From Mimachlamys varia (lineage: Eukaryota; Mollusca; Bivalvia; Pectinida; Pectinidae): DNA of 64,000 bases. Position 1 is the stretch's first letter, and every line of letters begins with the position of its first letter. The notes beneath the pieces are model-generated. The model searched no databases, was not told the DNA's origin, and saw nothing but the letters and a program-made list of their open reading frames with translations. Below, one piece after another: positions 45,076 through 58,213 of this stretch. The translations under genes and the position numbers were made by a program. The DNA lies in assembly GCA_947623455.1 (NCBI GenBank), contig OX392530.1, positions 1,835,501-1,899,500 on the forward strand, read 5' to 3'.

Positions 45076-45470
45076 AAACCCGGGAACCCAGTGGTGGAGG
45101 GCTAGTGATAGCAGAATGTCAGACACCTTAACCACTAAGCCTTTAACCTTGGACCCAGTGGTAGAGGGCTAGCGGTAGCAGAATGTCAGATACCTTAACC
45201 TCACACCCAGGACTCAGTGGTGGAGGGCTAGTTACAGCAGAATGTCAGATACCTTAACCACTTGGCCTTGAACTTGGAACCCAGTGGTGGAGGGCTAGTG
45301 ATAGCAGAATGTCAGACACCTTAACCACTTAACTTTGAAACTGGGACCCAGTGGTGGAGGGCTAGTGAAAGCAGAATGTCAGACACCTTAACCACTGGGC
45401 CCCCAGCACCAGCCCGAGCCCCAGGACCCAGTGGTGGATGGCTAGTGATTGCAAAGACATGTAATTAACC
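45076..45470 (-). repeat. Tandem array of a tRNA-like SINE head, 5-6 copies of about 65 bp
   Basis: On the minus strand each unit reads AGTGGTTAAGGTGTCTGACA, then TTCTGCTATCACTAGCCCTC, then CACCACTGGGTCC. GTGGTTAAGG fits a polymerase III A box (TGGNNNAGTGG-type D arm read as AGTGGTTAAGG), and CACTGGGTTCC sits where the B box would be. In a SINE the unit would occur once; here it is tandem. Confidence 0.7.
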
Positions 45471-48405
45471 ACTCGGGCAGCAGGGAGTGATATTCTGATG
45501 GTGGTATACAGCTTCTGCCAGCTCTGTTGTACATTTTTGTAAACAGTAAAGACTTTACTATCTGCTGTAAGTGTGACAATATGATCAGAACCAGATTAAC
45601 AGAACAATTTAGGATGCATGTGAAGGTCATTTAATTTGTGCCTGACTAAATGTAGGGTGGAAGTAATTAGGACAAAACAAGATGACTGATGTGGCCAATA
45701 TGAATTTTGTAGTATTCTAAATCATAACCAGTGCTATAATCTGTTTCGTATTTAGGATCAGGTTTGGGGTCTTGTTTACAAAACCAAACGGGATACATTA
45801 CAATCTCCAAATTGATAGGTTTTTGCTCGTACATAAACAAAAGCTGTCATGTTTTGGTGTTCCAGCTCATCACAAGCAGATCACCCTGACATGATTGCCT
45901 AGTCTCCTCATCATCAGACTCTTCATCCCTTCTTCTCAGTCTCAGCATCTGTAGTCAATCACAGACCCCCATCTCCCCGTCTCAGCAGCTGTGGCTGGTC
46001 CGAGACTGACACGCTGGGGAGGGGTCAGACAGCTCCCTGCTGGTGGTCAGTGCTTTGATGTCCCTAAACATGACTTATCACACTTAGGCCATCACCTGAC
46101 CACTTCATTTACATGTCCTGGCTATAAAAGTGGAGTTAACATTCCGCTGCCTTCTGCTTGACCATAATCTATAAAATAAATGTTAGCATAAGTGACCTCA
46201 AGCTGGTATTGGAATACACCAAGATGTTGGTAGGATGTTTATCTCCGATTCATCTTAAACTATAAATGTTTGTATAGAGTGGCCTGATAGCCATCACCAG
46301 GGGCATGTGTGTCTGCATCGGTACATACAAACTACTGTGTCCATCCTCTTTCCATAAACAGCCGAATTACATGTAATTTAATATTAACCGATTCAATGTA
46401 CGAATTACCTTTAAAAAAAAAAGGTGGGCTTTGGCAAAAGCTCATTATCAGTTCTACTAAATTAGCCATAGTTGGAAATTTGACCAGTGCCTTCATCGTG
46501 GTTGACCATTGCCTAACATGATTGACCAATACTTTTACCAGGGCTGACTATGGCCATTAAATACATTACTAGCTAGGACTGACCATCAAAAGTTCCAAAG
46601 ATCAGTGGCTGATCATCTGGAGATTGACAATGCCACATTTAAATTGACCAATATTCAACAACTGAAAAACATCAGGAAACATTAGGAGTATATCACAATG
46701 GGGTGAAAGTTGAGGTCAACCAATACTGATCATCAATGTAGATTTCCGTTAGTGTCAGTTCTAGTTACACCCCCTTACTGTACTGATACCATTAGGTGTG
46801 AACCGAGTGCTGGCTACCTGTCTATCACACGATGATCTGTACCTCCCCCTCCCAGCGCTGACCTCCTCTATTATCACTACCAACCCCAGATTTTATTAGT
46901 TCCTCAGGACCATGATAAGTAAATGAGGATGGACAGGCCTGTATTTCTAACAGCTGTTCTGGTTAATCCCGTATTAATTGTGACTTTGGAGTATTACCTG
47001 TCTAGAGTACCTGTCAGTAGGTGGTTAGGTCCTGTAGCACCTTACATAAGTCGACTAAGGCTTTGACATTTATAGATTACAATATGTGTTTGAAGTTTGA
47101 AATCGGTTAATAACATTTCTAAATGGGGAAACTTTAATTAAAATGACATAGGTGAGTAGTAAGTATGGAATAGAGTATTACGGTACAGGTAATTTTTTTG
47201 TTGTATCTTTTTTTGCACATCATTTAAATGTTATTTAAATTAAAAACACTGTGTATTTCATAGAAGTGTATAACGGTTACCACAACCAAATTCTACCTTT
47301 AAAGTCCCTTAATAATCCTAGTGTGTAGGAATTCAAAAAGAAATCTTTTGATGTGTAAAAAAATAAAATCCATTGTTTGATCTCTATATATAGGGAAATG
47401 TAAGGCACAGTTTTACTTTCGCTGTTTTTCCCTTTACCTGTATATTAACAGCGAATTTACATATATATGTACCTTTAGCGTGATCATAAGTACATACAGA
47501 ACATCAGAAATTAAACAAAAGTGCAAGCTGATTTTTTTAATTAACACAAAAAACAAAGCGTACACTTAATAACACCACAGACAGGGAACAATTTTCATTT
47601 GAAATCTTGAAAATAAGGTGTGTTTTCGTTAAACTGGAACAAAGTCCTTTGTTAATAATATAAAAGACTGAAGATGGTATTGCCAGATCGGTGAGGTGAT
47701 CGAGGAACATTTTTATAGGTTTTGATAGTGTAACCTGTATTCGTTTCCTCAAATGATATGATATTGATACAATACATTGACAACACATGTTCATTTATTA
47801 TTTCAAAACATTCATTTGTAAATGTTAAAACACTCTGATGGAATCCGGAATTTTAAATTTGCAGATGAATTGCCTACATTTAAGAACTAGTTAAATTTCA
47901 TATAATTCTGATATTTTTGTTGTGTAAATAGAAATATTTTTTCTTTTCATATTTGTGATTCCATACATACATTATATAGCTATATATAGCAATCATGAAA
48001 AAATGAAATTGTATTAGTACTTCTCAACAGAAATGTAGACACAGTGTACTATACTTTGTCCGAACATACACGGGTCATGTGTACTTGTTGTGCAGCAGTG
48101 TTTGATAAAATACGTAGAAAGCAGGACCAGACGAAGCTTTCATGTACCTGTTCATACCGCTAGGGACATTCTGATATATGTAGCAATTTCTCACCGACAT
48201 AAAAGGGTCCGTCAGTTTATAGAGTACCATTTACAACCAGGTTACCCAGCAACATGTGTCGCGCTAAATTGGTCGTCAAGGAATCGTACAAACAAGTTTA
48301 ATATACAGTAAATATAAAACGGAACTGGTGCAGACTGTGGCCAATCGTAGGAACAAAGTCTTTTTAAAGTGATTTATAAATTAAAAAGGTTCAAGTGGCA
48401 GAGGT

Positions 48406-48662
48406 CATACTTGCCAACTTTTTGAAATTTCCATGGGGGAGATTACGCGTGCTCAGAATTGAAAATACAAATAATATGTATACATGTACATTTAGAAGGA
48501 AAATAACACTTTTAAATTGCTTCTTTTGAGCTATTCTTTCAGATGAAATTATCAGATTTTTAAAAATAGGAACAGTTAAGCAGATTCCAAAGTTGAAAAT
48601 GCAACATTTTAGGGTCCAAAATCGGGAGTCTCCCTCCTAAATAGGGAGGATTGGCAAGTATG
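48406..48662. mobile_element. MITE with CATACTTGCCAA ends and 6-bp target duplication
   Basis: A 257-bp element starting CATACTTGCCAA and ending TTGGCAAGTATG. AGAGGT lies directly outside both ends (48400-48405 and 48663-48668). The interior has GGGGGAGATTACGCGTGCTC and a GGAGTCTCCCTCCTAAATAG stretch near the right end that folds on itself. No coding capacity. Confidence 0.8.
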
Positions 48663-49809
48663 AGAGGTATATACAAAATAATCGGGGTGAGTTGGGTAAC
48701 CGAAGATCTTGATGTAAAACTTCATCTTACCGAGTTTGTAACTCACTGGAAAAGAAAAACAGATACTAATACTCACTGTACATGTTAGGTACGGAGTTAA
48801 AACATTCACCACACAGTTAATAAGATTGGGTCGAAATTTTAAACAAACAAAATGGCTTTTAAGGGTTTTTTTTACCAAATTTAGCTGCTTGTAAATTAGA
48901 ATGTTGATTGTTACAATACCCAATGATCGATACACTTTCCAATACAGAGAACTTTGTCGGATTATAGTTCACTGTTTTGTGCGTATTTGTGTAGCCTTAT
49001 TTTGATTTATGTTCATTCTTCTATGTACATAGAAAAGAACTGTAGTAAAAATACTACACGTCTGTCAAAAAGCTTGGAATCTCTCCAATAACAAACATAA
49101 TAAAATTCCGGTGCGTCTTATCCAGATTTAGAAATATAATTGGTGCTGTGTATGTTTGGGGTAATTATACACTTAGGGCTGTAATCAGGTGCCACTGAAA
49201 CAAAGCTGCCGCGAACGGGTGACCGCGTAAGTAAGGGAGACAACCCACCAAACAAAGAACACGGAATCTATGGTATGTGGTTAGTGCTCCAACAATGCTT
49301 CGACAGTATTCAATAAAGTGATCAAATCGCTGATCAGGGCCCGCTTATAAACAGTGAGTTGTCACGATCAGCGGGCCGTAGATTTAATTAAAACAAACAG
49401 CTCTTGAAGTCCGGTCCGCTTTCTTACATCATATCCTATTATATATTTTGTCCATTACATATTAATCTGTTGCTACATGTAAATGCTGCAATTCAAAATT
49501 TGAAGAAAAAAAAAGTAAAATCCCGAAATTCGATTAATTGCATTTTGAATGGGAAAGATGGCCTTGAGTTTTTATACTCGATAACCTGTCTCGTTAACCT
49601 GTCTCGTTGCTGCTATACCACCAAGTTAAACCAGCTGCGACAAATATTTCCGTCATTGTTTGGGTCCTTTGAACTCTTTGTCACTGCACAGGGTGACACT
49701 ATGGAGAGTCCTCTATCTAAATGTTAGTGGAAGCCGGAGATGGTTACAGAAACCTACAATAGGAGGGAATAATGGGCCAGGCCCACTGAAAGTCAGGTCG
49801 ACAATGTGG

Positions 49810-49850
49810 TTGTGTGTGTGTGTTTGTGGGTGGGTGGTGGGGGGGGCCAC
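49810..49850 (+). repeat. GT/GGT low-complexity tract
   Basis: GTTGTGTGTGTGTGTTTGTG followed by GGTGGGTGGTGGGGGGG. Confidence 0.8.
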
Positions 49851-50052
49851 GTTGTCAACAATTACACACTATCTGTTCCTCAGTACCGGTCCTCTCACAC
49901 ATTGTCTTCCTACTATCTTCACTGGGTATTTAGGAACTGTATTACATACATACAACATACAATGTGTAGGAAATGTAAATGAACATAAAACACGAAGACT
50001 ACTTTTCGCTTGTGCTTTCGCCCATTTTGGGGCTCTTCAGGCAATTTTATGT

Positions 50053-50815
50053 ACATATATATATGTTTCCTGGTTGATCACTTGATGGTATTTCAATATA
50101 TACCAGGCTATTGTAGGGGTATTATATAGAAGGACTTTACCAGTACAATGTTATAGGATGGATATATATGTTTCCTGGTTTATCACTGTTACTGATGCCA
50201 TTGATGGTATTTCAATTTATACCAGGCTATTGTAGGGGTATTATATAGAAGGACTTTACCAGTACAATGTTATAGGATGGATATATATGTTTCCTGGTTT
50301 ATCACTGTTATTGATGCCATTGATGGTATTTCAATTTATACCAGGCTATTGTAGGGATATTATATAGAAGGACTTTACCAGTACAATGTTATAGGATGGA
50401 TATATATAATTCCTGGTTTATCACTGTTATTGATGGCATTGATGGTATTTCAATATATACCAGGCTATTGTAGGGATATTATATAGAAGGACTTTACCAG
50501 TACAATGTTATAGGATGGATATATATAATTCCTGGTTTATCACTGTTATTGATGCCACTGATGGTATTTCAATATATACCAGGCTATTGTAGGGATATTA
50601 TATAGAAGGATTTTACCAGTGCAATGTTATAAGATGGATATATAGGTTTCCTGGTTTATCACTGTTATTGATGCCATTGATGGTATTTCAATTTATACCA
50701 GGCTATTGTAGGGATATTATATAGAAGGATTTTACCAGTACAATGTTATAGGATGGATATATATGTTTCCTGGTTTATCACTGTTATTGATGCCATTGAT
50801 GGTATTTCAATTCAC
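50053..50815. repeat. 119-bp tandem repeat, 6-7 copies
   Basis: Each unit contains TTTCCTGGTTTATCACTGTT, ATTTCAATATATACCAGGCT, ATTGTAGGGATATTATATAG and AGTACAATGTTATAGGATGG. Copies differ by few bases, so the array is young. Confidence 0.92.
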
Positions 50816-51839
50816 ACTTTAGGCGATATTTTATGAAGGGATTTTACCGGATAAATGCTAAAGGAATTCACTCCGGAGCATCCTATGGCCAAAGGACTCA
50901 ATTTTGTATCAAATATGTGTGGTCATTCTGAGGGCAGACAGTTGGGCCAAATACGGGAAAATAGAGGGGAAACCTTTGGAATTCTTTTACCTTAATTAAG
51001 AAGGGTAATGAAATTTCTTGTAACTTTCTGTAAAAGAATTTGTTGGCAGTCTGTGATTTTCAAGGATTTAGAAAATGATAGACTTTGCAGAAACTGTTTT
51101 AAGGTCTCAAATGCCATTACACAACTAATGTCAACATTTTATTGATGTTTTACGTTTCTACATTGTACTTACAGGCAATTTCTAAGAATATATTACCAGA
51201 TTTGCATTATCCCTATTTCTCAACCTTCCAGGTCAATTTCATGTCACGAGTGACGAAGTCAGACTAACATATTCCACTTGACATTTTTATTGATATGTTT
51301 GCATTATAGTGAATAGTTTGTCACCATCTAGGTTTTAAAATACTGATGTCTAATAAAACTGGTTTAGAGGAAATAATCACCTCTTTTATACCGCCTGTGA
51401 TGATCAAAAACTATAGTAAAATGTTTGACGGAATCGGTGTATTGTATATTTGTTTCGTGATGAAGTTGATATTTATGTGTCAGTTTTCGAGAAAAAGGAA
51501 AAAAGTCTGTGTTTGATGGGGGCTATATATGGAGAGTTATATGGCAGTGTTAACTGGTTGGTGGGATTATCATGTCCTGTAGACATTTCCGTATCAGTCA
51601 ATACAGGTGTACATCTCGAGTGGTTATGACAGCCACGTAAATAAGACACAACAATAAATTTCCTTGTGATCATTCAATCACAAGGATGGTATATCCGGTG
51701 TAAAAATGAGCGAAAAAAAAGTAAAGGCTAATTGTGCTGCTATAAGATAATTTGGTCCGTTGAATATGTAATTTACCTGTATCTACTTGTTGTTTGTCAT
51801 GACAAGGTGATATAAATGTATCGTCATGTCTACCTGGTG

Positions 51840-52730
51840 ATTGATCACATCTACCTGTTTGATTGTGTGGCCTAGGTTATATAAATGTATCATACCGTCT
51901 GCCTGTTGATCGTGGGATCAAGGTTCATCCTGTTTACCTGTTGATCGTGTGGACAAGGTTATATACATGTAAATGTATCATACATCTACCTGTTGATTGT
52001 GGGGTCAAGGTTCATCTGGTTTACCTGTTGATTGTGGGGTCAAGGTTCGTCCCATTTACCTGTTGATTGTAGGTCTAGGTTCATCATGTTTAACTGTTGA
52101 TCGTAGGTCTAGGTTCATCATGTTTAACTGTTGATCGTAGGTCTAGGTTCGTCACCTCTACCTGTTGATTGTAGGTCTAGGTTCGTCACCTTTACCTGTT
52201 GATCGTAGATCTAGGTTCATCACCACTACCTGTTGATCGTAGATCTAGGTTCATCACCACTACCTGTTGATGGTAGGTCTTGGTTTGTCACCTGTACCTG
52301 TTGACGGTAGGTCTTGGTTTGTCACCTGTACCTGTTGATCGTAGGTCTAGGTTCATCACCTCTACCTGTTGGTCGTAGGTCTATATAAGGTTCATCACCT
52401 GCACCTGTGATCGTAGGTCTAGGTTCGTCACCTCTACCTGTTGATCGTAGGTCTAGGTTCCTCACCTCTACCTGTTGATCGTAGGTGTAAGTTCATCACC
52501 TCTACCTGTTGGTCGTAGGTCTATATAAGGTTCATCACCTGCACCTGTGATCGTAGGTCTAGGTTCGTCACCTCTACCTGTTGATGGTAGGTCTTGGTTT
52601 GTCACCTAGGCCTGTACCTGTTGATTGTAGGTCTAGGTTCGTCACCTCTACCTGTTGATCGTAGGTCTATATAAGTTTCATCACCTGCACCTGTTGATCA
52701 TAGGTATAGATTCCTCACGTTTATCTCGCG
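51840..52730. repeat. 34-bp minisatellite, about 24 copies
   Basis: Units read CTACCTGTTGATCGTAGGTC followed by TAGGTTCATCACCT, with TCGTCACC and TTGGTTTGTCACC variants. A longer variant with TATATAAGGTTCATCACC recurs three times with the same neighbours. Confidence 0.92.
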
Positions 52731-53629
52731 TGGACTAGATAATAAAAATGTATCCTGGTCTGTTTGTCGTATATATGTGTTGGATGACTGAATAAATGTC
52801 TTGTCTCTGTCAAAATTTGAAGATGAATCAATCAGTTTTGTCATTCGGTAGAGGTTCCCCAGGATGTGGTACATACAATCACTAGATGTTTAAACACATG
52901 ATCTTTACTGTGTGTACAGATTTCACCTGTAATGAAGACAGATTACATATCTATATATTCTGTCCAATTTGAATTTGCATGAAGAGCAATTTTATGCTAA
53001 TAGTATTCTCATGTATAGTGCATTATACTCCTTATTTGTTATATCCTGAAGGGCATTAACAGTGTAACAGGACAGCTTACCTAACTCTATAGTTGTAGAC
53101 AGTTATATAATCCTCAAGGGCAGTACAATCTGATCTGTCTTAATTAATCAGCAGCTCACTCCAATATGTATAATCACACGATCCTATCAATGGGCAGATA
53201 ACTCTACTATGATCTTTTATCTGGTGATCTGTTTCAATAATGTTTTCTGGCCATGGTGATCTCATAATCCTGTTAATGGGCAGATAACTCTATTTTGGTT
53301 TCTTTTCTATTGATCTGTGTCAATTCTGTTGTTTGGTGATCACATGACACTATTAATGGGCAGATAACTCTATGATGGTCTCTTTTTATCTGGTGATTTG
53401 TTTCTATTAATGGGCAGATAATATGCATTATCCGAGTCATATATTTCTGTTTTTAGACAAAAAGCTGTTGTAATTATGATCACTAGTGTATAGCCTGACA
53501 GCTTTTTACCTTGTAACAGGACTGACAGCTCCATCAGAACCGTTGATATGAATGAGGGAGACACGCATGCACTCTGTGCCTTGTTTTCTGATAAATTGCA
53601 GAGTTTGTTAATGTTTTTGTTCTGTAATT

Positions 53630-53860
53630 ATACCCCTAGCAACAAAGTTAGGGATGGGGGAAGGGGTATACTGGAATCAGGTTGTCCGTCCATCTGTCTG
53701 TCCACCCGTCCGTCTGTCTATCTGTAGACACAGCCATGCATCAGCTACTCCTCTAAAACTACTGAAGGAATTTCAACGAAACTTGGGGGCAATAATCCTG
53801 ATGCATTCCAACTGCGGACTTGTGATTGTTAAAAGGAAAAGTTAGCTTCAAAAATGAATG
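53630..53860 (+). mobile_element. Dispersed element fragment with TACCCCTAGCAACAAAG head
   Basis: Head TATACCCCTAGCAACAAAGT pairs loosely with GGGGAAGGGGTATA. It is followed by GGTTGTCCGTCCATCTGTCT, CCACCCGTCCGTCTGTC and TGTAGACACAGCC, then GGAATTTCAACGAAACTTGG. I associate this family with bivalve genomes. The 3' end is not visible. Confidence 0.6.
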
Positions 53861-54839
53861 TTTTATATAAAGATAATGGTAAATTGTGTGAAAGGTTATA
53901 ACCTGTTTCTATATTCAGTATTCTTATACTGATCAATGGTAAACACTTAATTATAGCCTGTTTCTGTATTGAGCATTCTTGTACTGATCAATGGTAAACG
54001 CTTAATTATAACCTGTTTCTGTATTTAATGGTAAACGCTTAATTATAGCCTGTTTCTGTATTCAGCAATCCTACACTTTTTAAACTCTTTGTTACAAATT
54101 GTATTCAGCTAAGAAGCTGTAAGTTTGTCCTGTAGGATAAGCCGACTGCTGTTTGTGTTCTGATCAGAAGAGGTTTCAGTGTAATCTGCTCTGTACGATC
54201 ACCACCTGTACACAACATTATATATACATTAAAGCAGTTTTGTCCGTGTTTGATGTGGCTTGCATATCTTGGAGTTTATTGGCCGTGACATTTGAAAAAT
54301 TACCATGATGATAATGATACTTTCATATTTTTCCTTTGATTTGAAACTAAAAAATCATATTGAAATCGTGGTAAGAAACTGTATTTAAGAATTCTGTTTA
54401 AAGTTAAAGATATATTTTGGATGTAAATATAATAGTTGTACAAATGATATACATGTAACGTTCTGCTTCTCGTTATTAATATTATGTAAGGCATTATGAC
54501 GAATGGAATACCGAAAATTGTATTTTAGTAACATTTAATAGCTAGGGGAGCTGAAAATGACCTTGGCTACATGTTGGTAATAAACGTACCTATCCATCAG
54601 GAAGTCCCTTTTGTCATTCAAAGGTCACGAGAAATGTGGACTTCCTTCACTGATAAGCAGTATCTCGTGATTCCAAGCAAAGTTAAAGTTGTCCTTTTCG
54701 AAATTTAACCATATTGAAATATACTATATATTACCAGTGGTATAAGCTCATCGCCTGGTACAATAGTTAGCCTCAACCCATCTTTTCTTTCCTTTCTGTA
54801 ATACTGGTAGTCCCTTTGGCACACCTGTAATGACAGGGT

Positions 54840-55195
54840 TTGAATTTAACACTTGCGCACTCGCCAAATGCGAGTTGATTTCTGAAATTGCAAGTAGAAA
54901 ATTATTATATTATATATATTGTAATTTTTGGCGAGTGGGTATAACGCCTGATATTATTCCAATCTGCACACAAAATATCATCGAAAGTATATAAAAACGA
55001 ATCGTGAAACGAAACCACATACACAGATAGTGCAATGTCTTGTTGACAATTATCTAAATTGTAAATTCGACTGATTCAGAATGTATCGTAGTGCTTTTAT
55101 TATCCACTTAAAAATTGTGAGCAATTTTCTAATTTGGCGAGTTAAAATTTATACCACTCGCCACAAAATGTGAGTTGCTAAAAAAACTTTAAATT
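54840..55195. mobile_element. Possible inverted-repeat element around ACTCGCC motifs
   Basis: GAATTTAA at the left and TTAAATTC at the right are inverted. ACTCGCCAAATGCGAGTTG on the left resembles ACTCGCCACAAAATGTGAGT on the right in direct orientation. A GGCGAGTGG block lies in the middle. No target duplication is clear. Confidence 0.35.
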
Positions 55196-55689
55196 CTACT
55201 CCTGTAATGACAAGTTATTCACTGAGATTTATGTATAATATCTGATCATATGATATACAGAGTCCCCATCAAAAGATGTTCAGTGACAAAAGCATACAAC
55301 AGTGGTTTCTAAGCACAGATTGTGTGTTATATAAAAAGTTTGTGCCATCTGACAGTCCAAACCAAGTTCCTGTAGTCCTATGTGGCTGTGGTAGTATCAG
55401 TAATTGACAGAACGAGGTCGGTATTGATGTACAATGGCCGACGATGACAACAGGGAGGTATGAAATGGGGCAATAGTGTTGTCACCTGGAGCTAAAACAT
55501 TGGGTTTGTTGACACACTCCCATGGGGCGATGATTGGCTACCTCCAGGTTATCTCAGGACAGCCAGCAGGTTTCCCACATTCCTGGTTCACAACTGCACA
55601 GTAAAATACAATGTGAAACAAGTACTGAGAAAACAGACTGCTTTTGTTAATAAAAACATTGTGAAAGTTTCTCTTATATCTCGCCATAC

Positions 55690-56330
55690 TGAATAGAGTT
55701 TGCCCATGTAAGTGTTTGCCTATGTAAGAGTTTGCCCATGTAAGACTTCGCCCATGTAAGAGTTTGCCCATGTAAGAGTTCACCCATGTAAGTGTTCACC
55801 CATGTAAGTGTTCACCCATGTAAGTGTTTGCCCATGTAAGATTTCGCCCATGTAAGAGTTTGCCCATGTAAGAGTTCACCCATGTAAGTGTTCACCCATG
55901 TAAGAGTTCACCCATGTAAGTGTTCACCCATGTAAGTGTTTGCCCATGTAAGAGTTTGCCCATGTAAGAGTTCACCCATGTCAGAGTTCACCATGTAAGA
56001 TTTCGCCCATGTAAGATTCCGCCCATGTAAGATTCCGCCCATGTAAGATTCCGCCCATGTAAGAGTTTGCCCTTGTAAGAGTTTGCCCATGTCAGAGTTC
56101 ACCATGTAAGTGTTCACCATGTAAGATTCCGCCCATGTAAGAGTTTGCCCATGTAAGAGTTTGCCCATGTAAGAGTTTGCCCATGTCAGAGTTCACCATG
56201 TAAGTGTTCACCATGTAAGATTCCGCCCATGTAAGTGTTTGCCCATGTAAGAGTTTGCCCATGTAAGTGTTTGCCCATGTAAGAGTTTTCCCATGTAAGA
56301 GTTTGCCCTTGTAAGAATTCGCCCATGTAA
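55690..56330. repeat. 16-bp minisatellite CATGTAAGAGTTTGCC, about 40 copies
   Basis: Units are CATGTAAG plus AGTTTGCC, TGTTCACC, AGTTCACC, ATTCCGCC or ATTTCGCC, with occasional CATGTCAG. Three units make 16 codons, so the minus strand has an 86-codon by-product frame. Confidence 0.95.
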
Positions 56331-57184
56331 GAAAGCTGCATTACATGAGGTGTGACATCACAAATTCAGAAACATCTGATGATTTTAACTGGAAAAAGCA
56401 ACATGATGAATTTTAACCTGTCATAATTTACTGTATCATTAGGAGGATAAAGTTAATTTTCCTGTGCAAACATTGTTTGCTAATTTGGGGTACTGCTTAT
56501 ATTAATCAAGCTAACTGATTCGTTGTTGTCAATAAAGCTCCAGAGAAAAGTTGGTATTTTTCGAAATGGTAGCCAATACAAACGTATGTTATGGCTTTTG
56601 AGCTTTGTTCGTGTTATTGAAATTAAAAAAGAGTACCTATGCTTTCATGACCAAAGGTGTAAGATATAGAAATCCCACACTCAGGGCTCTCAGATTTGGC
56701 AAAGCCTTGGTTTTCCAAATTTGGAAACCCCTTGAGTGAAACTTCCCTATCTTACACCCATAGTCATGAAAGAGTCTTAAAATCCTTGTGCTGTTCCAAA
56801 CACAGATTCTCGATGGTTAAGTTTGAAAAGTTTCATAGTTCAATAATTCAAGTTTGATTTTCTTTGTGCATTCAATATTTTTTCTCTCCCAGATATTCAA
56901 GACAAGACAACTTGATACAACCAAATAATAGTACATGTATATATAACCCATGTAAACCGGAGGTCACAAAGGCACCAATAGTTTGGCCACTTTAGACAGG
57001 TGTCTTGTTTGTAGAGGTAGAATAATTTACGGGTAAGAATGGAAATGGCGGACCAGAGGGTGAGGTCAGAATGTACAGAGTTTCAGATTAGACAGGGGCA
57101 AGTTTAGACAAGTGGTACTGTAATACATTATTGGATGTATAAACATACTCATTTGAATGTTTTCTACCCTTCTGTATTTTCCAG

Positions 57185-57484
57185 CATTGGAAATCACCCG
57201 TCACCCTGTCAACATCACAGTAGAGGAGCGCCATCGTGCCACACTGCACTGCGATGCTCAGGGGGCCGGCGAAATTAAGACGGTGTGGCATCATAATGGT
57301 AAGCGTATGCGTCCTCATTCCCGGAATAACAGCAACAACATCAACATCAACTACAAGATAAAGAAAAATGGCCGCCTCATATATATCGACACCCACGTGG
57401 AGGACAGCGGGTCGTACTACTGTAACGTGTCTGATGAGAGCGGGGAACACAGGGTATCGCGGAAAGCCTACCTGAAGGTGGATG
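57185..57484 (+). CDS. Ig-superfamily gene, first Ig domain exon
   Basis: Acceptor TTTTCCAG; donor GTACGT at 57485. Exactly 300 bp, phase 1 at both ends, the usual arrangement for one Ig domain per exon. Numbering from the proposed start: first Cys 44 in ATLHCDAQG, Trp 56 in KTVWHHNGK, then GRLIYIDTHVEDSGSYYC with Asp 95, Gly 97, Tyr 99 and Cys 101, the DxGxYxC signature. Sequons are N31-I-T and N102-V-S. The domain should lie outside the cell. The family is not certain: PTK7/Otk-like, MuSK-like or another receptor or adhesion molecule would all fit. Confidence 0.9.
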
Positions 57485-57552
57485 GTACGTTGCTAGTCAT
57501 TGGTCAATGTTTAACACATTTCAAAACTTGGTTAGATTTTAATTATTCACCT

Positions 57553-58213
57553 GTTTTAGCCTAAGTGAGCTTTGCAATGCTGTGTTGTGGTGTGGTGTCC
57601 GTTGTCCGTCCATTCATCTGTTGTCTGTTTCTGTCCAACCGCCAGCCCAACCCAAAGTTATGATATTTGGCCAGTTACATGCCGTGATAAATTTTAAGTG
57701 ATACCAAAGGTGTTCAAATGAATGACCTTGACTTTCACAGATATGTCACAGGGGTAAAGTAGACATAAAATATTTAACCACTTCAGCTGGATTATAATTA
57801 TAAAAAGTCTTTGCAAAAGGGCAGGGACATTGGGGGAGGGAGAGGGTTTTAGTTAGCTTACAGTTCTAGTTACCTTTATTCTTAATCCAAAGTAACAGAG
57901 GTCAAATGTTTTGAAACATTTTATCAGGCTTTCTCTGCATCACCAAAACACATATAGGTTGATGTTACTTTGCCAGAAATTCCAAATCACCTTGACATTA
58001 TATTAATGTGTTGTAATGACCTTGTTCGACTTTCAAGGTCAAAGGGGTCAAATGTGTTAAATACTGTTACAGGTTCTATTAAACGATATATTATCTTGAA
58101 TACTGTTGTTTTGCCTGTAGCTGTATATATATATATTAGTCCACTTTTAAGGTTGCAAGTATGGATTTGATTCCAGGTGAACAATGCAGGCCCATTGGAC
58201 CTCTTGTTTCCTG
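57553..58213 (+). mobile_element. Dispersed element with GTCCGTCC tract and GGCCCATTGG tail
   Basis: Starts TTTTAGCCTAAGTGAGCTTT, has GTGGTGTCCGTTGTCCGTCC and ends AATGCAGGCCCATTGGACCT followed by CTTGTTT. The tail GGCCCATTGGACC is a near-perfect hairpin before TCTTGTTT, the same arrangement as at the end of the 4919 element. The interior includes TCAAGGTCAAAGGGGTCA. I know this architecture as a common bivalve repeat; the head hairpin is damaged here. Confidence 0.7.

Larger units (their letters stand above)
29047..57184 (+). other. 28-kb first intron of the Ig-superfamily gene
   Basis: Between the signal-peptide exon and the first Ig exon. Stretches without listed features are 29047-29805, 29873-31931, 31964-35359, 35691-36221, 38011-38732, 39376-42248, 43011-44364, 45471-48405, 48663-50052, 50816-51839, 52731-53629, 53861-54839, 55196-55689 and 56331-57184. 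They are AT-rich and non-coding as far as I can see. About 33740-34030 looks like a decayed GTCCGTCC-type element body with TGACCTTGACC and its inverse. About 45860-46150 is GC-richer and includes a TATAAAAG at 46133. An internal exon cannot be excluded. Confidence 0.6.

Noticed and set aside
46133..46140. TATAAAAG as a proven intronic promoter
   Set aside because: A single TATA-like word in AT-rich DNA with no exon after it is not enough.
49404..50085. 107- and 141-codon + strand frames
   Set aside because: They cross a GT/G low-complexity tract and have no domain or splice structure.
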